Assembly: GCF_014697625.1 (NCBI RefSeq)
Contig: NZ_JACJSG010000043.1
Span: forward strand, 1 to 64,000
DNA from: Anabaena azotica FACHB-119
Lineage (GTDB): Bacteria; Cyanobacteriota; Cyanobacteriia; Cyanobacteriales; Nostocaceae
Length of the DNA: 64,000 nt
Direction: 5' to 3'
The notes beneath the pieces were generated by a model that was not told where the DNA came from, searched no databases, and saw nothing but the letters and a program-made list of their open reading frames with translations. Below are positions 16,662 through 25,946 of the stretch, piece after piece; position 1 is the stretch's first letter; the number at the start of each line of letters is the position of its first letter. Both the position numbers and the translations under genes were made by a program.

Positions 16662-18455
16662 ATGATTTATCGCCGCCCAAAGCTTGCAGTTTCTTGGTTA
16701 TCTTGGAGTATCTTTCTTTTACTCAACAGTATGGGTGTTCCAGCAGTGAATGCTCAAGCTGTTGAGCAGACGCAACAATCCAATCCTAACCCCAGTTTGC
16801 CGGAAAGACTGCCCCAGCCTCAAGATATCCAACCATCTGTACCTACTCCTTTACCTTCTACTCAACCACCACAGCAACTACCACCACCATCTGAGTTACT
16901 CGAACCTCCTTCACCGGATATTAACCCACAGCAGCCAGTACCGACAGATACACCCCAAACTATTACTGTGGAAAGGTTTGAGGTAGTCGGTAGTACGGTG
17001 TTCAGTCAGGAAGAGTTAGCTAAGGTGACGGCTGAGTTTACTAAAAGACCGATCACTCTAGCAGAACTGTTTCAGGCTCGATCTAGAATTACCGAACTAT
17101 ATATTAGTAAGGGTTACATTACTTCTGGTGCTTATATTCCACCGCAAACTATTCAATCTGGTGTGATTAAAATTCAGGTGGTGGAAGGTAAGTTAGAAGA
17201 TATTCAAATTACTGGGAATCAGCGACTTAATCCTAATTATGTGCGTAGTCGCTTGGCGATCGCTACTCAACCACCCCTCAACCGCGAGAAGTTGCTAGAA
17301 GCACTACAATTACTGCAACTCAATCCTTTAATTGAAAATCTCTCCGCCGAATTATCAGCAGGTTCTCGTCCAGGTACAAGCATACTACAAGTAGAAATCG
17401 CCGAAGCAAAAACCCGCAATGTTCAATTGGCGCTAGATAATGGGCGATCGCCTGGAGTGGGCAGTTTTCGTCGCCGGATTCAAGTTAGTGAGGCAAACTT
17501 GCTAGGTTTGGGTGATAGCATCAGTGCAGGTTACAGCAATACTGAGGGCAGCAACAGTTTTGATATCAGCTACACTTTACCAGTTAATGCCCGTAACGGC
17601 TCTATCAGTTTTAACTTTGGCACTTCTTCTAGCCGTGTCATAGAGAAACCTTTTGATGATTTTGGTATTGAGTCTTCTTCTCGTTACTACGAAATTAGCT
17701 ATCGTCAACCATTAATTCAATCTCCTACCCAAGAATTAGTCATTGGTTTGACAGCTTCTCGCCGAGAGAGTGAAATATCTTCCTCACTCTTTGAACAGCT
17801 TGATGTCCCTCTCAATGTACTTTCCCCTGGTGCGGATGAAAACGGGCGGACAAGGATATCTGCATTACGATTCTTTCAAGAATGGACTAGCCGTAACAGT
17901 CGAGAAGTTTTCGCATTGCGATCGCAGTTTAATCTCGGTATAGGTGCATTTAATGCTACTGTTAATGCTGAAGATCCCGATAGCCGCTTTTTTTCTTGGC
18001 AAGGACAAGCCCAATGGGCGCGTCTTTTAGCAAAAGACACCTTATTAATTATGAAAGTAAATACACAGCTAGCATCCACAAAGCTTTTATCTTTGGAACA
18101 ATTTGGTTTGGGTGGTCTAGATAGCGTCAGAGGCTATCGACAAGATTATCTGTTAACAGATAATGGTGTTTTTGCTTCAGCCCAGGTGCAAATACCGATT
18201 CTGCGCTTACCTCAAACGAGTGGACTATTGCAAGTCGTTCCCTTTGTCGATTGGGGAGTAGCCTGGAATACTCAGAGAGAAAATCCCGACCCTAACGCCC
18301 TTGCAGCCGTTGGTCTGGGTTTGCGCTGGTCAAGTGGCGATCGCTTTACGGCTCAACTTGACTGGGGCATTCCTCTTGTATCCGTTGATTCACAGGCTAA
18401 AACATGGCAAGAAAATGGCATATATTTTTCTCTAATTTATAATTATCCTTTTTAA
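16662..18455 (+). CDS. TpsB-type outer-membrane translocator (ShlB/FhaC/HecB family)
   Basis: The outer-membrane pore of a two-partner secretion system. The 597-residue protein has a signal peptide (about 1-32, ending VNAQA), a Pro/Gln-rich linker (about 35-100), a POTRA region about 103-250 (ITVERFEVVGSTVFSQEEL; ELYISKGYITSGAYIPPQ; VVEGKLEDIQITGNQRL) and a C-terminal beta-barrel with the loop-6 motif SVRGYR about 487-492 and a terminal Phe. No TpsA-like exoprotein is encoded next to it in this window, so its cargo is elsewhere. Members of the family also include haem or carotenoid-associated exporters; I cannot narrow it further. Confidence 0.88.
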   Translation: MIYRRPKLAVSWLSWSIFLLLNSMGVPAVNAQAVEQTQQSNPNPSLPERLPQPQDIQPSVPTPLPSTQPPQQLPPPSELLEPPSPDINPQQPVPTDTPQTITVERFEVVGSTVFSQEELAKVTAEFTKRPITLAELFQARSRITELYISKGYITSGAYIPPQTIQSGVIKIQVVEGKLEDIQITGNQRLNPNYVRSRLAIATQPPLNREKLLEALQLLQLNPLIENLSAELSAGSRPGTSILQVEIAEAKTRNVQLALDNGRSPGVGSFRRRIQVSEANLLGLGDSISAGYSNTEGSNSFDISYTLPVNARNGSISFNFGTSSSRVIEKPFDDFGIESSSRYYEISYRQPLIQSPTQELVIGLTASRRESEISSSLFEQLDVPLNVLSPGADENGRTRISALRFFQEWTSRNSREVFALRSQFNLGIGAFNATVNAEDPDSRFFSWQGQAQWARLLAKDTLLIMKVNTQLASTKLLSLEQFGLGGLDSVRGYRQDYLLTDNGVFASAQVQIPILRLPQTSGLLQVVPFVDWGVAWNTQRENPDPNALAAVGLGLRWSSGDRFTAQLDWGIPLVSVDSQAKTWQENGIYFSLIYNYPF

Positions 18456-19133
18456 GGTTAGTTTGATTTAATCTCATCCCTACCATATGTACTCTTACTT
18501 GTTACCAGTGAAATCAAAATATTTTAGTAATAGAAACTACTGATTTTTATATTTAATCGGGTATTTTTACTTAAAACAGACAGCAAATAACAGTTAATTT
18601 TAGTTAATCGCCAGCAATACTTAACAAAAATATCCGCATATATATCATGTGTAATATCAAGCGATTAAATTTATTCTATATGATAAAGAAAATATTAAAA
18701 TAAAAATATAAGGCATAAAGCCTTTCTCCACTTGGGGAAAGCCATGAATAAGTAGGAACAAGCAAATAAACTAAACTAAAACAGTTTTAGTCAAGAAGCT
18801 AAAAACTTCTTCTCCTCCGGGTGCGCCACTTTGCCATTTCGGCTTTTGTCTTCTCTACGAGAGGCTACGCATTGGGGTTAGCCTCTCGTAGAGAAGATGA
18901 AAAGTGGACACACCTCCTACCTTGCCCCCTTGAGGGTTGGGGGGTTTGCCTCCTGCCTTAACCAATGACAATTACTCATGTCCAGCTACTTAGTGGTTAT
19001 TCTCAATCTATGGAACTCGCATTATTTAGACAAGCATCGTTCTGAATTCGCAAGAACGGCTTTCATAAATGATGAAATATCAACAGTCTATTTCAAATAA
19101 ATATTCAAATAGATAAGGATTTGAGAAATAATA
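18456..19133. other. Intergenic region between tpsB-like and FHA-GGDEF-EAL genes
   Basis: AT-rich sequence to about 18710, then two hairpins: GGCTTTCTCC/GGGGAAAGCC-type (18719-18744), a possible end of the TpsB transcript, and a perfect 19-bp inverted repeat (18849-18897). The last 150 bases are AT-rich and probably hold the promoter for the gene at 19134. No gene is visible. Confidence 0.6.
18849..18897. repeat. Perfect 19-bp inverted repeat
   Basis: TCTTCTCTACGAGAGGCTA and its exact reverse complement flank an 11-base spacer. The TCTCGTAGAGA part recurs in the tandem duplication at 40831-41014, so this belongs to a dispersed palindromic family. Confidence 0.8.
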
Positions 19134-21761
19134 ATGCCAGGCAATGAGTGGGAAAAAATCCGCCACATTCTAGTTGTCCAAGACTTGCAAGGACAGCGCA
19201 CAATACCATTGCAAGAGGCTACTTATTCTATTGGACGGCATAGCAGTAATGCTATTGTTCTTCATGGTCGGTCAGTATCAAGGCAACACGCTATTCTATT
19301 GCGGGTAACTGTTCCAGGCACTGACCAATGTAGCTTTCGGATAATTGATGGCAACTTCAAAGGACAAGGAAGCACGAATGGCTTACTTGTGAATGGCACT
19401 AGATGTTATTCCCGTAATCTCCAGCATGGAGATGTGATTATCTTTGGTAGCAATCAAGCTCAGGCTAAATATTACTCTGTTTCCCACATTTCCGAACAAG
19501 CTTTTTTTGCATCTGCTGAAGTTGAAGATTTGTCAGGATATTTATCTGACAAATCCCAACCTGCTAATCCTTTGCAAACTATAGTACTCGATACTGATTT
19601 TGAAGGTGCTAGTGAGACTGCCCTAGCGCGTTTAGCATCGTTTCCAGAATTGATTCCCAACCCTATCATTGAAACCGATTTGGAGGGAAAAGTCACCTAT
19701 CTTAATCCCGCCGCAGCCATAAAGTTTCCCGATTTGCGGAAGCTTGGGCGACAGCATCCGATTTTAAAAGAAATTCTCAATGTCACGGGAAATACTCAGA
19801 TTAACCCTTTTGTCCGGGAAGTGACAGTTGGTCAAGCAGTTTTTGAGCAATCAGTGCATCATTTACCAGAAAGTGATTTAATTAGAACTTATATTATTAG
19901 AGATATTACGGAGCAAAAAAAAGCAGAAATCGAACTGCGCCAGCGCGATCGCTTGTTGCAAGCAGTAGCCGAAGCTACTAATTGCTTGGTAGTAGAAATG
20001 AATTATGAAACCGCTATTTCCAAGGCTCTAGCTGTGGTGGGTGAAGCAGCGAGGGCTGATCGGGCTTATCTATTTAAAAATCACGCTTACAACAGTACAG
20101 GGGCGGCTGTAAGCTTACAATTTGAATGGTATCGTCCTCATCTGGCTGCTGTTCGCCCACACTGGCAGAATCAACTTTATGAGTCTGTGGCATTATCACG
20201 TTGGTATAATATTTTATTCAATGGACAGTCAATTAATGAATTGACGCGAGAATTGCCTGAAGCCGAACGCGAACTGCTCAAGCGAGACAGTGTGCAATCG
20301 CTGTTGTTAGTACCCTTACGTTTAGAAGGTCAATTTTGGGGGTTCCTGGGTTTAGCAGATTGCACACAGGAGCGTTATTGGTCAAAGCATGAAGAATCGA
20401 CGCTGTTGACAATGGCGGCTAGTATCAGTGGTGCTTGGCAACGCCGACAAGTAGAAGAAAAAATTCGCTACCAAGCACTGCATGATTTACTGACGGGATT
20501 ACCTAATCGCTTACTATTTAACGAGTTACTGGCTAAAGCGATCGCTAATGCGTTGCGTCGGCAAGAGAGTTTAGCAGTAATGTTTCTTGACTTGGATCGA
20601 TTTAAGGTGATTAATGATACCCTTGGTCATACATTAGGCGATCGCTTATTACAACTGGTGGCGCGAAGATTGCGAGGTTGTCTGCGAAGCGGCGATACTG
20701 TTTCGCGTTGGGGAGGTGATGAATTTACCATCCTGCTACCGCGCATTAAATATCTAGAAGAAGTCACCCAAGCAGCTTGTAGGATTCTAAAAACCTTAGA
20801 AGAGGTTTTCTATTTGGATGGGCATGAATTTTATGTCAGTGCGAGTTTAGGCATTTCCCTGTTAGATGAACATAGTCCTGATGCAGAAGCTCTGATTAAA
20901 CACGCCGATGCCGCCTTGTATCATGCCAAAGATGGAGGCAGAAATAATTATAAATACTATACTACCAGCTTAAGCGGCAAAACTCCCGAACTACTGAATT
21001 TAGAAAAGAGTTTGCGTCATGCGCTAGAAAAGCAAGAGTTAACAGTGTATTATCAGCCCCGCGTCAATATCCTTACCGGACAAATTACGGGGATGGAAGC
21101 ACTGTTACGCTGGCAACATCCAGAGATGGGGGTAGTATCACCCAGTGTATTTATTCCCATTGCGGAGGAAACTGGATTAATCATCTCCATTGGTGAATGG
21201 GTATTAAGAACAGCTTGTATGCAGAATCGAGCTTGGCAACAAGCGGGACTACCTGCGTTGAAAATGGCTGTGAATCTTTCTCCCAAACAGTTCCGCCAAC
21301 CTAATTTATTGGAAGTTGTCTCCCAAATTTTAGCCGAGACAGGATTAGCGCCAGAGTTTTTAGAGTTAGAAATTACAGAAACAACGGCGATCGAGGATCT
21401 TCAGTTTACCAGGACTGTGTTAGAAAAATTGCAGCAGATGGGGATTGATATTGCTATTGATGACTTTGGTACTGGTCATTCTTCCCTCTCACGATTACAA
21501 CTTTTACCACTCCACAATCTAAAAATTGATGGGTCTTTCATCAAATCATTGACTACGGATGTGAAAGTAGCACATATTGTCAAGGCAATAGTAACTTTGG
21601 GCAGGAGTTTAGGTTTAAGACTGACTGCGGAAGGGGTGGAAAAACCAGAAGAATTTGATTTTTTAAAATCTATTAACTGTGAGGATGTCCAAGGTTATTT
21701 GTTCTACAAACCTCTTTCGGCTGAGAAAGCTACAGAAATCCTGCAAGAAGATAGGGGATAG
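19134..21761 (+). CDS. FHA-PAS-GAF-GGDEF-EAL c-di-GMP turnover protein
   Basis: An 875-residue signalling protein with both c-di-GMP synthesis and hydrolysis modules. FHA about 10-115 (YSIGRHSSN, SVSRQHAI, STNGLLVNG) suggests docking to a phosphothreonine protein. PAS about 165-260; GAF about 280-440; GGDEF about 450-615 with RWGGDEF (first Gly about 526) and an RSGD I-site; EAL about 630-870 with MEALLRW (Glu about 655), NLSPKQF, EITETTAIED, IDDFGTGHSS, LKIDGSFI and AEGVE, so all usual catalytic residues are present. Net activity cannot be predicted. The last residues and stop come from a GGGGATA/GGGGACA repeat. Confidence 0.93.
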   Translation: MPGNEWEKIRHILVVQDLQGQRTIPLQEATYSIGRHSSNAIVLHGRSVSRQHAILLRVTVPGTDQCSFRIIDGNFKGQGSTNGLLVNGTRCYSRNLQHGDVIIFGSNQAQAKYYSVSHISEQAFFASAEVEDLSGYLSDKSQPANPLQTIVLDTDFEGASETALARLASFPELIPNPIIETDLEGKVTYLNPAAAIKFPDLRKLGRQHPILKEILNVTGNTQINPFVREVTVGQAVFEQSVHHLPESDLIRTYIIRDITEQKKAEIELRQRDRLLQAVAEATNCLVVEMNYETAISKALAVVGEAARADRAYLFKNHAYNSTGAAVSLQFEWYRPHLAAVRPHWQNQLYESVALSRWYNILFNGQSINELTRELPEAERELLKRDSVQSLLLVPLRLEGQFWGFLGLADCTQERYWSKHEESTLLTMAASISGAWQRRQVEEKIRYQALHDLLTGLPNRLLFNELLAKAIANALRRQESLAVMFLDLDRFKVINDTLGHTLGDRLLQLVARRLRGCLRSGDTVSRWGGDEFTILLPRIKYLEEVTQAACRILKTLEEVFYLDGHEFYVSASLGISLLDEHSPDAEALIKHADAALYHAKDGGRNNYKYYTTSLSGKTPELLNLEKSLRHALEKQELTVYYQPRVNILTGQITGMEALLRWQHPEMGVVSPSVFIPIAEETGLIISIGEWVLRTACMQNRAWQQAGLPALKMAVNLSPKQFRQPNLLEVVSQILAETGLAPEFLELEITETTAIEDLQFTRTVLEKLQQMGIDIAIDDFGTGHSSLSRLQLLPLHNLKIDGSFIKSLTTDVKVAHIVKAIVTLGRSLGLRLTAEGVEKPEEFDFLKSINCEDVQGYLFYKPLSAEKATEILQEDRG

Positions 21762-21799
21762 GGGACAGGGGATAGGGGACAGGGGACAGGGGACAGCCG

Positions 21800-21931
21800 T
21801 AGTGGACTGTCTAGACTAAATTTGTGCATTAGCAAACTCTTGCGGGATGGGCATCTTGCCCGTCCAGTGCAGGCAAGATGCCTACACCACAAGAAAATTT
21901 TTTGCAACATTTTAGCCTAGACACGCCACTA
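21800..21931. repeat. MITE-like element, family A, copy 2 (replaced core)
   Basis: Ends TAGTGGACTGTCTAGACTAAA and CATTTTAGCCTAGACACGCCACTA match family A, including GTGCATTAGC just inside the left end. The centre, however, is an inverted repeat GGGCATCTTGCC/GGCAAGATGCC instead of the GAACGCAGAT core. Confidence 0.75.
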
Positions 21932-21970
21932 CAGTTTTATATTACCCTTTGTTGAAGCGATCGCCCAAAA

Positions 21971-23779
21971 TTACATCCTCTCTAACACCTCAATACCCAA
22001 AAACCACAGTCCCTGCTTCAAAGTTCTTGCTGTCAAGTCACATAAAACTAAGCGGGAAGTCCGCAGTGGTTCCTCTGCATTTAATACAGGAACTCCTTTG
22101 TTGCGATCGTAAAAAACATTGAATTTCTTACTTAACTCGTAGAGATATTCACATAAACGGTTTGGAAGTAAATCTTCCTCTACAGTGCTAATAATTTCAC
22201 CTAGTTGCAGTAAGTGTTTAGCTAAGGCAAATTCCGTTTCATGCTGCAATATGACTTTGGCATTATCTCCCAACTGAGTAAAGTCAATTCCACCCTTGCG
22301 GCTAATACCTTGAATCCGGGCATAAGCATACAACATATAGGGGGCAGTATTGCCTTTTAAATCCAGCATTTTATCGTAACTAAAAATATAGTTACTGGTG
22401 CGGTTTTGGCTTAAGTCAGCATATTTGACTGCACTAATACCAACTACCTGGGCAACTTTATCGATAAATTCTGCTGTTTCTTCCCGTTGTTCTTCTTTCA
22501 ATCTAACTTCTAAATCTGCACGAGCGCGAGCAACTGCTTCATCTAATAAATCCCGTAATCTGACAGTATCACCAGCACGGGTTTTAAATTTCTTCCCATC
22601 TTCCCCTAACACCAAACCAAAGGGAACGTGAACCAGTTCCACACCATCTGGAATCCAACGAGCTTTATGTGCTACTTTAAAAATTTGGTCAAAATGGTTA
22701 GCTTGTCCCGCATCGGTGACATAAATGATGCGTTTGGCTTCATCTTTTTGAATCCGATAACGAAGTGCGGCTAAATCTGTTGTGGCGTAGTTATAACCAC
22801 CATCAGATTTCTGTACAATTAGGGGTAAAGGTTCGCCTTCTCTATTTTTGAAACCATCTAAGAAAACACATTTTGCCCCTTCATTTTCTACCAGTAAACC
22901 AGATTTTTCTAAATCTTCTACTACTTGTGGTAGTGAAGAGTTGTAGTAAGATTCTCCACGTTCAATTAATGATTGGATATCCAATAAATCATAAATTTTC
23001 TTAAACTCTTGTCGAGAAGCTTCACAAAGAACAGCCCATGCGTGTCGTGCGTGGATATCTCCAGACTGTAGTTCTACTACTGCTTTACGGGATCTTTCTC
23101 GGAAATCGGCATCATTGTCAAATTTCTTTTTAGCCTCTCTATAGAACTCAACCAAGTCTCCTATATTTACAGAGTCAGGATTAAGTAAATATTGCCCTAG
23201 AGGACTTTCAAAATAATCAGTATTTGACAGAGTGGGATAAACTTCACGAAGATGAGTAATTAACATTCCGAATTGCGTACCCCAATCACCTACATGATTT
23301 AAACGCAAGACATCATGTCCGCGAAATTCTAAAATCCGGGCGATGGAATCACCGATAATAGTAGAACGCAAATGTCCGACGTGCATTTCCTTTGCAATAT
23401 TCGGACTGGAAAAATCAACGATTTCCCGTTGTGGGTGTTTGGCTGTGGGGACTCCTAAGCCGGAGTCTGCGTGAATAGCGTTAAGTTGTGCTTCTAGGTA
23501 GGCTGTTTTCAGCTTCAGGTTAATAAAACCGGGGCCTGCAATTTCGGGAGTTTCGCAGATTTGGGAGACATCCAGTTTCTCAACAATAGCAGAAGCGATC
23601 GCTCTTGGTTGCTGTCCCAACTTTTTACTCAACGACAAAGCCACGTTGGCTTGATAGTCACCAAACTTAGGATTGCTAGCAGGAACTAAAATTGGATCTA
23701 CTTTGGCGTACTCATCGCCAAAAGCAGCCACTAAAGCCTGCTCAAGTTTTACTCTTAGTTGTTCTTGTGTAGCGTTCAT
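21971..23779 (-). CDS. argS: Arginyl-tRNA synthetase
   Basis: Charges tRNA-Arg. The 602-residue class I synthetase has the N-terminal Add-1 domain (about 1-110, FGDYQANVALSLSKKLG), the HIGH-type motif HVGHLRST about 134-141 in the context SSPNIAKEMHVGHLR, the catalytic domain with LNHVGDWGTQFGM, and a C-terminal anticodon domain ending with the family-typical sequence LCDLTARTLKQGLWFLGIEV. No KMSK is evident, as is common in ArgS. The length is normal for the bacterial enzyme. Confidence 0.97.
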   Translation of the reverse strand: MNATQEQLRVKLEQALVAAFGDEYAKVDPILVPASNPKFGDYQANVALSLSKKLGQQPRAIASAIVEKLDVSQICETPEIAGPGFINLKLKTAYLEAQLNAIHADSGLGVPTAKHPQREIVDFSSPNIAKEMHVGHLRSTIIGDSIARILEFRGHDVLRLNHVGDWGTQFGMLITHLREVYPTLSNTDYFESPLGQYLLNPDSVNIGDLVEFYREAKKKFDNDADFRERSRKAVVELQSGDIHARHAWAVLCEASRQEFKKIYDLLDIQSLIERGESYYNSSLPQVVEDLEKSGLLVENEGAKCVFLDGFKNREGEPLPLIVQKSDGGYNYATTDLAALRYRIQKDEAKRIIYVTDAGQANHFDQIFKVAHKARWIPDGVELVHVPFGLVLGEDGKKFKTRAGDTVRLRDLLDEAVARARADLEVRLKEEQREETAEFIDKVAQVVGISAVKYADLSQNRTSNYIFSYDKMLDLKGNTAPYMLYAYARIQGISRKGGIDFTQLGDNAKVILQHETEFALAKHLLQLGEIISTVEEDLLPNRLCEYLYELSKKFNVFYDRNKGVPVLNAEEPLRTSRLVLCDLTARTLKQGLWFLGIEVLERM

Positions 23780-23892
23780 ATATAGATATTATCTGTCACA
23801 GGCGAAACGTAGCTGTTGAGTTGGAGATATTTCAGGAAGGCTTGATTATTTTAACTCTAAAATATAACTAGCTAATCTAACTGAGGACTTTC

Positions 23893-24600
23893 ATGGTACA
23901 GTACAACCCCTTAAGCTGTCTTCCATCCTCGGCAGAACTTCCCGACTCCGATGATACCCCAGTGGATAACGAATTACAAAACCTGATTCCTAATTTACTT
24001 GATGCTATTTTAGCTTTAGCCTGGAGTCAACGCACAGATTGGTTTTTTGGCGTTGATATGGGTATTTATTATGCACCCAGCAACCCGCCATTAGTCCCCG
24101 ATGGGTTTCTCAGCGTCGGTGTAGAACGTTTCATTGGCGAAGAGGGACGTTTAAGTTATGTGCTGTGGGAAGAAGATGGTATTGTTCCCATTTTCGCCTT
24201 AGAGGTTGTTTCCAAAACCTACGGTGGTGAATACGAAAAGAAAAAAATCGATTACGCCAAATTGGGCATTTTATATTATGCAATTTATGTACCCAGTCGG
24301 AGATATCGGAGTAAACGTGAACCTTTAGAAGTTTACCGTTTAGAAAATAGTGAATACATCTTACAACCAGGTGCGCGGGTGTGGATGCCAGAAATTGGTT
24401 TAGCACTAGGACGAGAACGCGGTTCTTATTTGGGACGCAAGCGGGAGTGGTTATATTGGTATGACGAAGCAGGAAGGAAATTACCTACACCGGAGGAGTT
24501 AGTAAACCAGGAAAGAGAACGCGCACAGCAAGAAACACAACGTGCTGAACGACTAGCGCAAAAGTTGCGGGAGTTGGGTATTAATCCCGATGAGGTTTAG
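23893..24600 (+). CDS. Uma2-family endonuclease-like protein (DUF820)
   Basis: A 235-residue PD-(D/E)XK-superfamily protein of the type greatly expanded in cyanobacteria. The likely active-site elements are PDGFLSVGVE, VPIFALEVVSKTYGGEYEKKK (E-V-x-S then Lys) and YYAIYVPSRR. A charged coiled tail (NQERERAQQETQRAERLAQKLRELG) ends the protein, typical of this subgroup. GAGGA lies before the ATG. A second, convergent Uma2 gene follows. The cellular role is unknown; the name does not imply a proven nuclease. Confidence 0.85.
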   Translation: MVQYNPLSCLPSSAELPDSDDTPVDNELQNLIPNLLDAILALAWSQRTDWFFGVDMGIYYAPSNPPLVPDGFLSVGVERFIGEEGRLSYVLWEEDGIVPIFALEVVSKTYGGEYEKKKIDYAKLGILYYAIYVPSRRYRSKREPLEVYRLENSEYILQPGARVWMPEIGLALGRERGSYLGRKREWLYWYDEAGRKLPTPEELVNQERERAQQETQRAERLAQKLRELGINPDEV

Positions 24601-24617
24601 AATATTGGGTGGTGATT

Positions 24618-25166
24618 TTAACTACTGATGATAGCGGAAACTGATATGGCAATATCTGGAAATGCTATTGGGTAAATTGTTCCGTCCATGATTGTGGACT
24701 TTGAACTATATTCGCCATCTTCGGGGTATCGAAAGACTACAAGCTGTCTTTTCTTTAAGTTCACCACCCAATATTCAGCAGTGTTGACTTCAGCGTAGAT
24801 TCTACTTTTTATCTCTAAATCTTTTTCTAAACTGGAATTTGCATACTCAATCAGCCAAAAGATATTCTCTGGATATGGGTGATGGGTTAAATATTCACGT
24901 CCTAGCCTTTGCACAATAGCAATATCCGGTTCTGGTTCGGACGCATTAGGTAAAATTATCGGTTTATCTAGACGAACCATTGCCAATTCGCCCAATAAAT
25001 TTATCAGATATTCCCCAGCTTCACTACTAAAATATGCGTGGGGTTCTCCTTCCGGCGACATCTCAACAATTTCCCCCCTCAATAGTTCTACACGTCGGTT
25101 ATCTAAAATCCCCGCCGCTATCATTTGATGATATTCGTCTATTGTCCATTTTGCTGTTGTTAGCAT
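24618..25166 (-). CDS. Uma2-family endonuclease-like protein (DUF820)
   Basis: A 182-residue protein with the common Uma2 N-terminus WTIDEYHQMIAAGILDNRRVELLRGEIVEMSPEG, then PNASEPEPDIAIV, FWLIEYANSSLEKDLEIKSRIYAE and EYWVVNLKKRQLVVFRYP. The D-x(n)-E-Y-x-x-x-x-x-x-D...K arrangement matches a restriction-endonuclease-like fold. It belongs to a different subgroup from the neighbouring Uma2 gene and has no coiled tail. Confidence 0.87.
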   Translation of the reverse strand: MLTTAKWTIDEYHQMIAAGILDNRRVELLRGEIVEMSPEGEPHAYFSSEAGEYLINLLGELAMVRLDKPIILPNASEPEPDIAIVQRLGREYLTHHPYPENIFWLIEYANSSLEKDLEIKSRIYAEVNTAEYWVVNLKKRQLVVFRYPEDGEYSSKSTIMDGTIYPIAFPDIAISVSAIISS

Positions 25167-25233
25167 AGCTAGCGATCGCTTTTATTTCGCTCTCGTTATT
25201 TTATAACAGAACTAACGCAACTGACACTTGGGG

Positions 25234-25297
25234 TAGGGTGCGTCAGATGTGGAAAATCCTTTAATATGTACGAAATTATTGGGTCTGACGCACCCTA
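25234..25297. repeat. MITE-like element, family B, copy 2
   Basis: A 64-bp element with ends TAGGGTGCGTCAGA and TCTGACGCACCCTA as perfect inverted repeats. It lies directly upstream of the surviving xisH fragment, at the place where the missing N-terminal part would be. Confidence 0.75.
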
Positions 25298-25311
25298 CAG
25301 TTAGTCTGATT

Positions 25312-25461
25312 ATGACTATAGTATTAATTTACGATCGCTTTTTTACAACCTCGTTTATTCAAGGACTTGTAGAGCAAAACCAACTTCTTCTATTGATATA
25401 CAATATTGATAGGGAGGTAATTAACCGATGGCTACCGTCGATGAATATAGAGAACATATAA
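25312..25461 (+). pseudogene. Truncated xisH-like gene (C-terminal remnant)
   Basis: The frame encodes about 49 residues: IVLIYDRFFTTSFIQGLVEQ followed by NQLLLLIYNIDREVINRW. This matches my recollection of the C-terminal third of XisH-family proteins (normally about 138 residues, with an Y-x-x-F-F...L-x-L-I-x-x...E-V-I-x-W ending). The N-terminal two thirds, which carry the PD-(D/E)XK-like core, are absent; repeat DNA (25234-25297) lies where they should be. It overlaps the xisI start in another frame, as intact xisH-xisI pairs often do. Confidence 0.65.
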
Positions 25462-25760
25462 AGAACCTATTAACCGCACGCGCCAAACTTGTGTGGGATA
25501 AACGTATTCAAGCAGAAACTATCTTTGATACTGAACGTGACCATTATCAATTAGTCTACGTTGGTTGGCAAGAATCCAAGCGAGTTTATGGTACAGTTCT
25601 TCACGTCGATATTATTAATGGTAAAATCTGGGTTCAGCAGGATGGTACGGAAGTAGGTATTGCCAATGAATTAGTAGAATTGGGAGTACCTAAAGAAGAT
25701 ATTGTTTTAGGTTTCGACCCGCCAAAAATGCGTCACTACACTGGTTTTGCAGTGGAATAG
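25428..25760 (+). CDS. XisI-family protein
   Basis: A 110-residue protein of the XisI family, named after the fdxN-element excision controlling factor of Anabaena but widespread outside that element. Diagnostic segments are HYQLVYVGWQ, RVYGTVLHVDIINGKIWVQQDGTE and GVPKEDIVLGFDPPKMRHYTGFAVE. GGGAGG precedes the ATG. It is intact although its usual partner xisH is reduced to a fragment immediately upstream. No fdxN element or xisF-like recombinase is visible, so an excision role here is unlikely. Confidence 0.9.
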   Translation: MATVDEYREHIKNLLTARAKLVWDKRIQAETIFDTERDHYQLVYVGWQESKRVYGTVLHVDIINGKIWVQQDGTEVGIANELVELGVPKEDIVLGFDPPKMRHYTGFAVE

Positions 25761-25946
25761 TATGTAATTTAAAAAAATTATTGTTCAATAAGAGCTTTAA
25801 AAGAACTATTAAGGTTTTTATATTTATATAGGAATTAGTTTTGAATTTTGAAAAAATCTAAGTCCTTGTAAATATCATGGTTTTGGTGGGCAATGCCCAC
25901 CCTACGATTAAGCTTGTTATATCTATAGCTTGATTGAGAAATCAGT

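Noticed and set aside
25428..25760. fdxN-type excision element
   Set aside because: XisI-family genes are common outside that element; no recombinase or element borders are visible.
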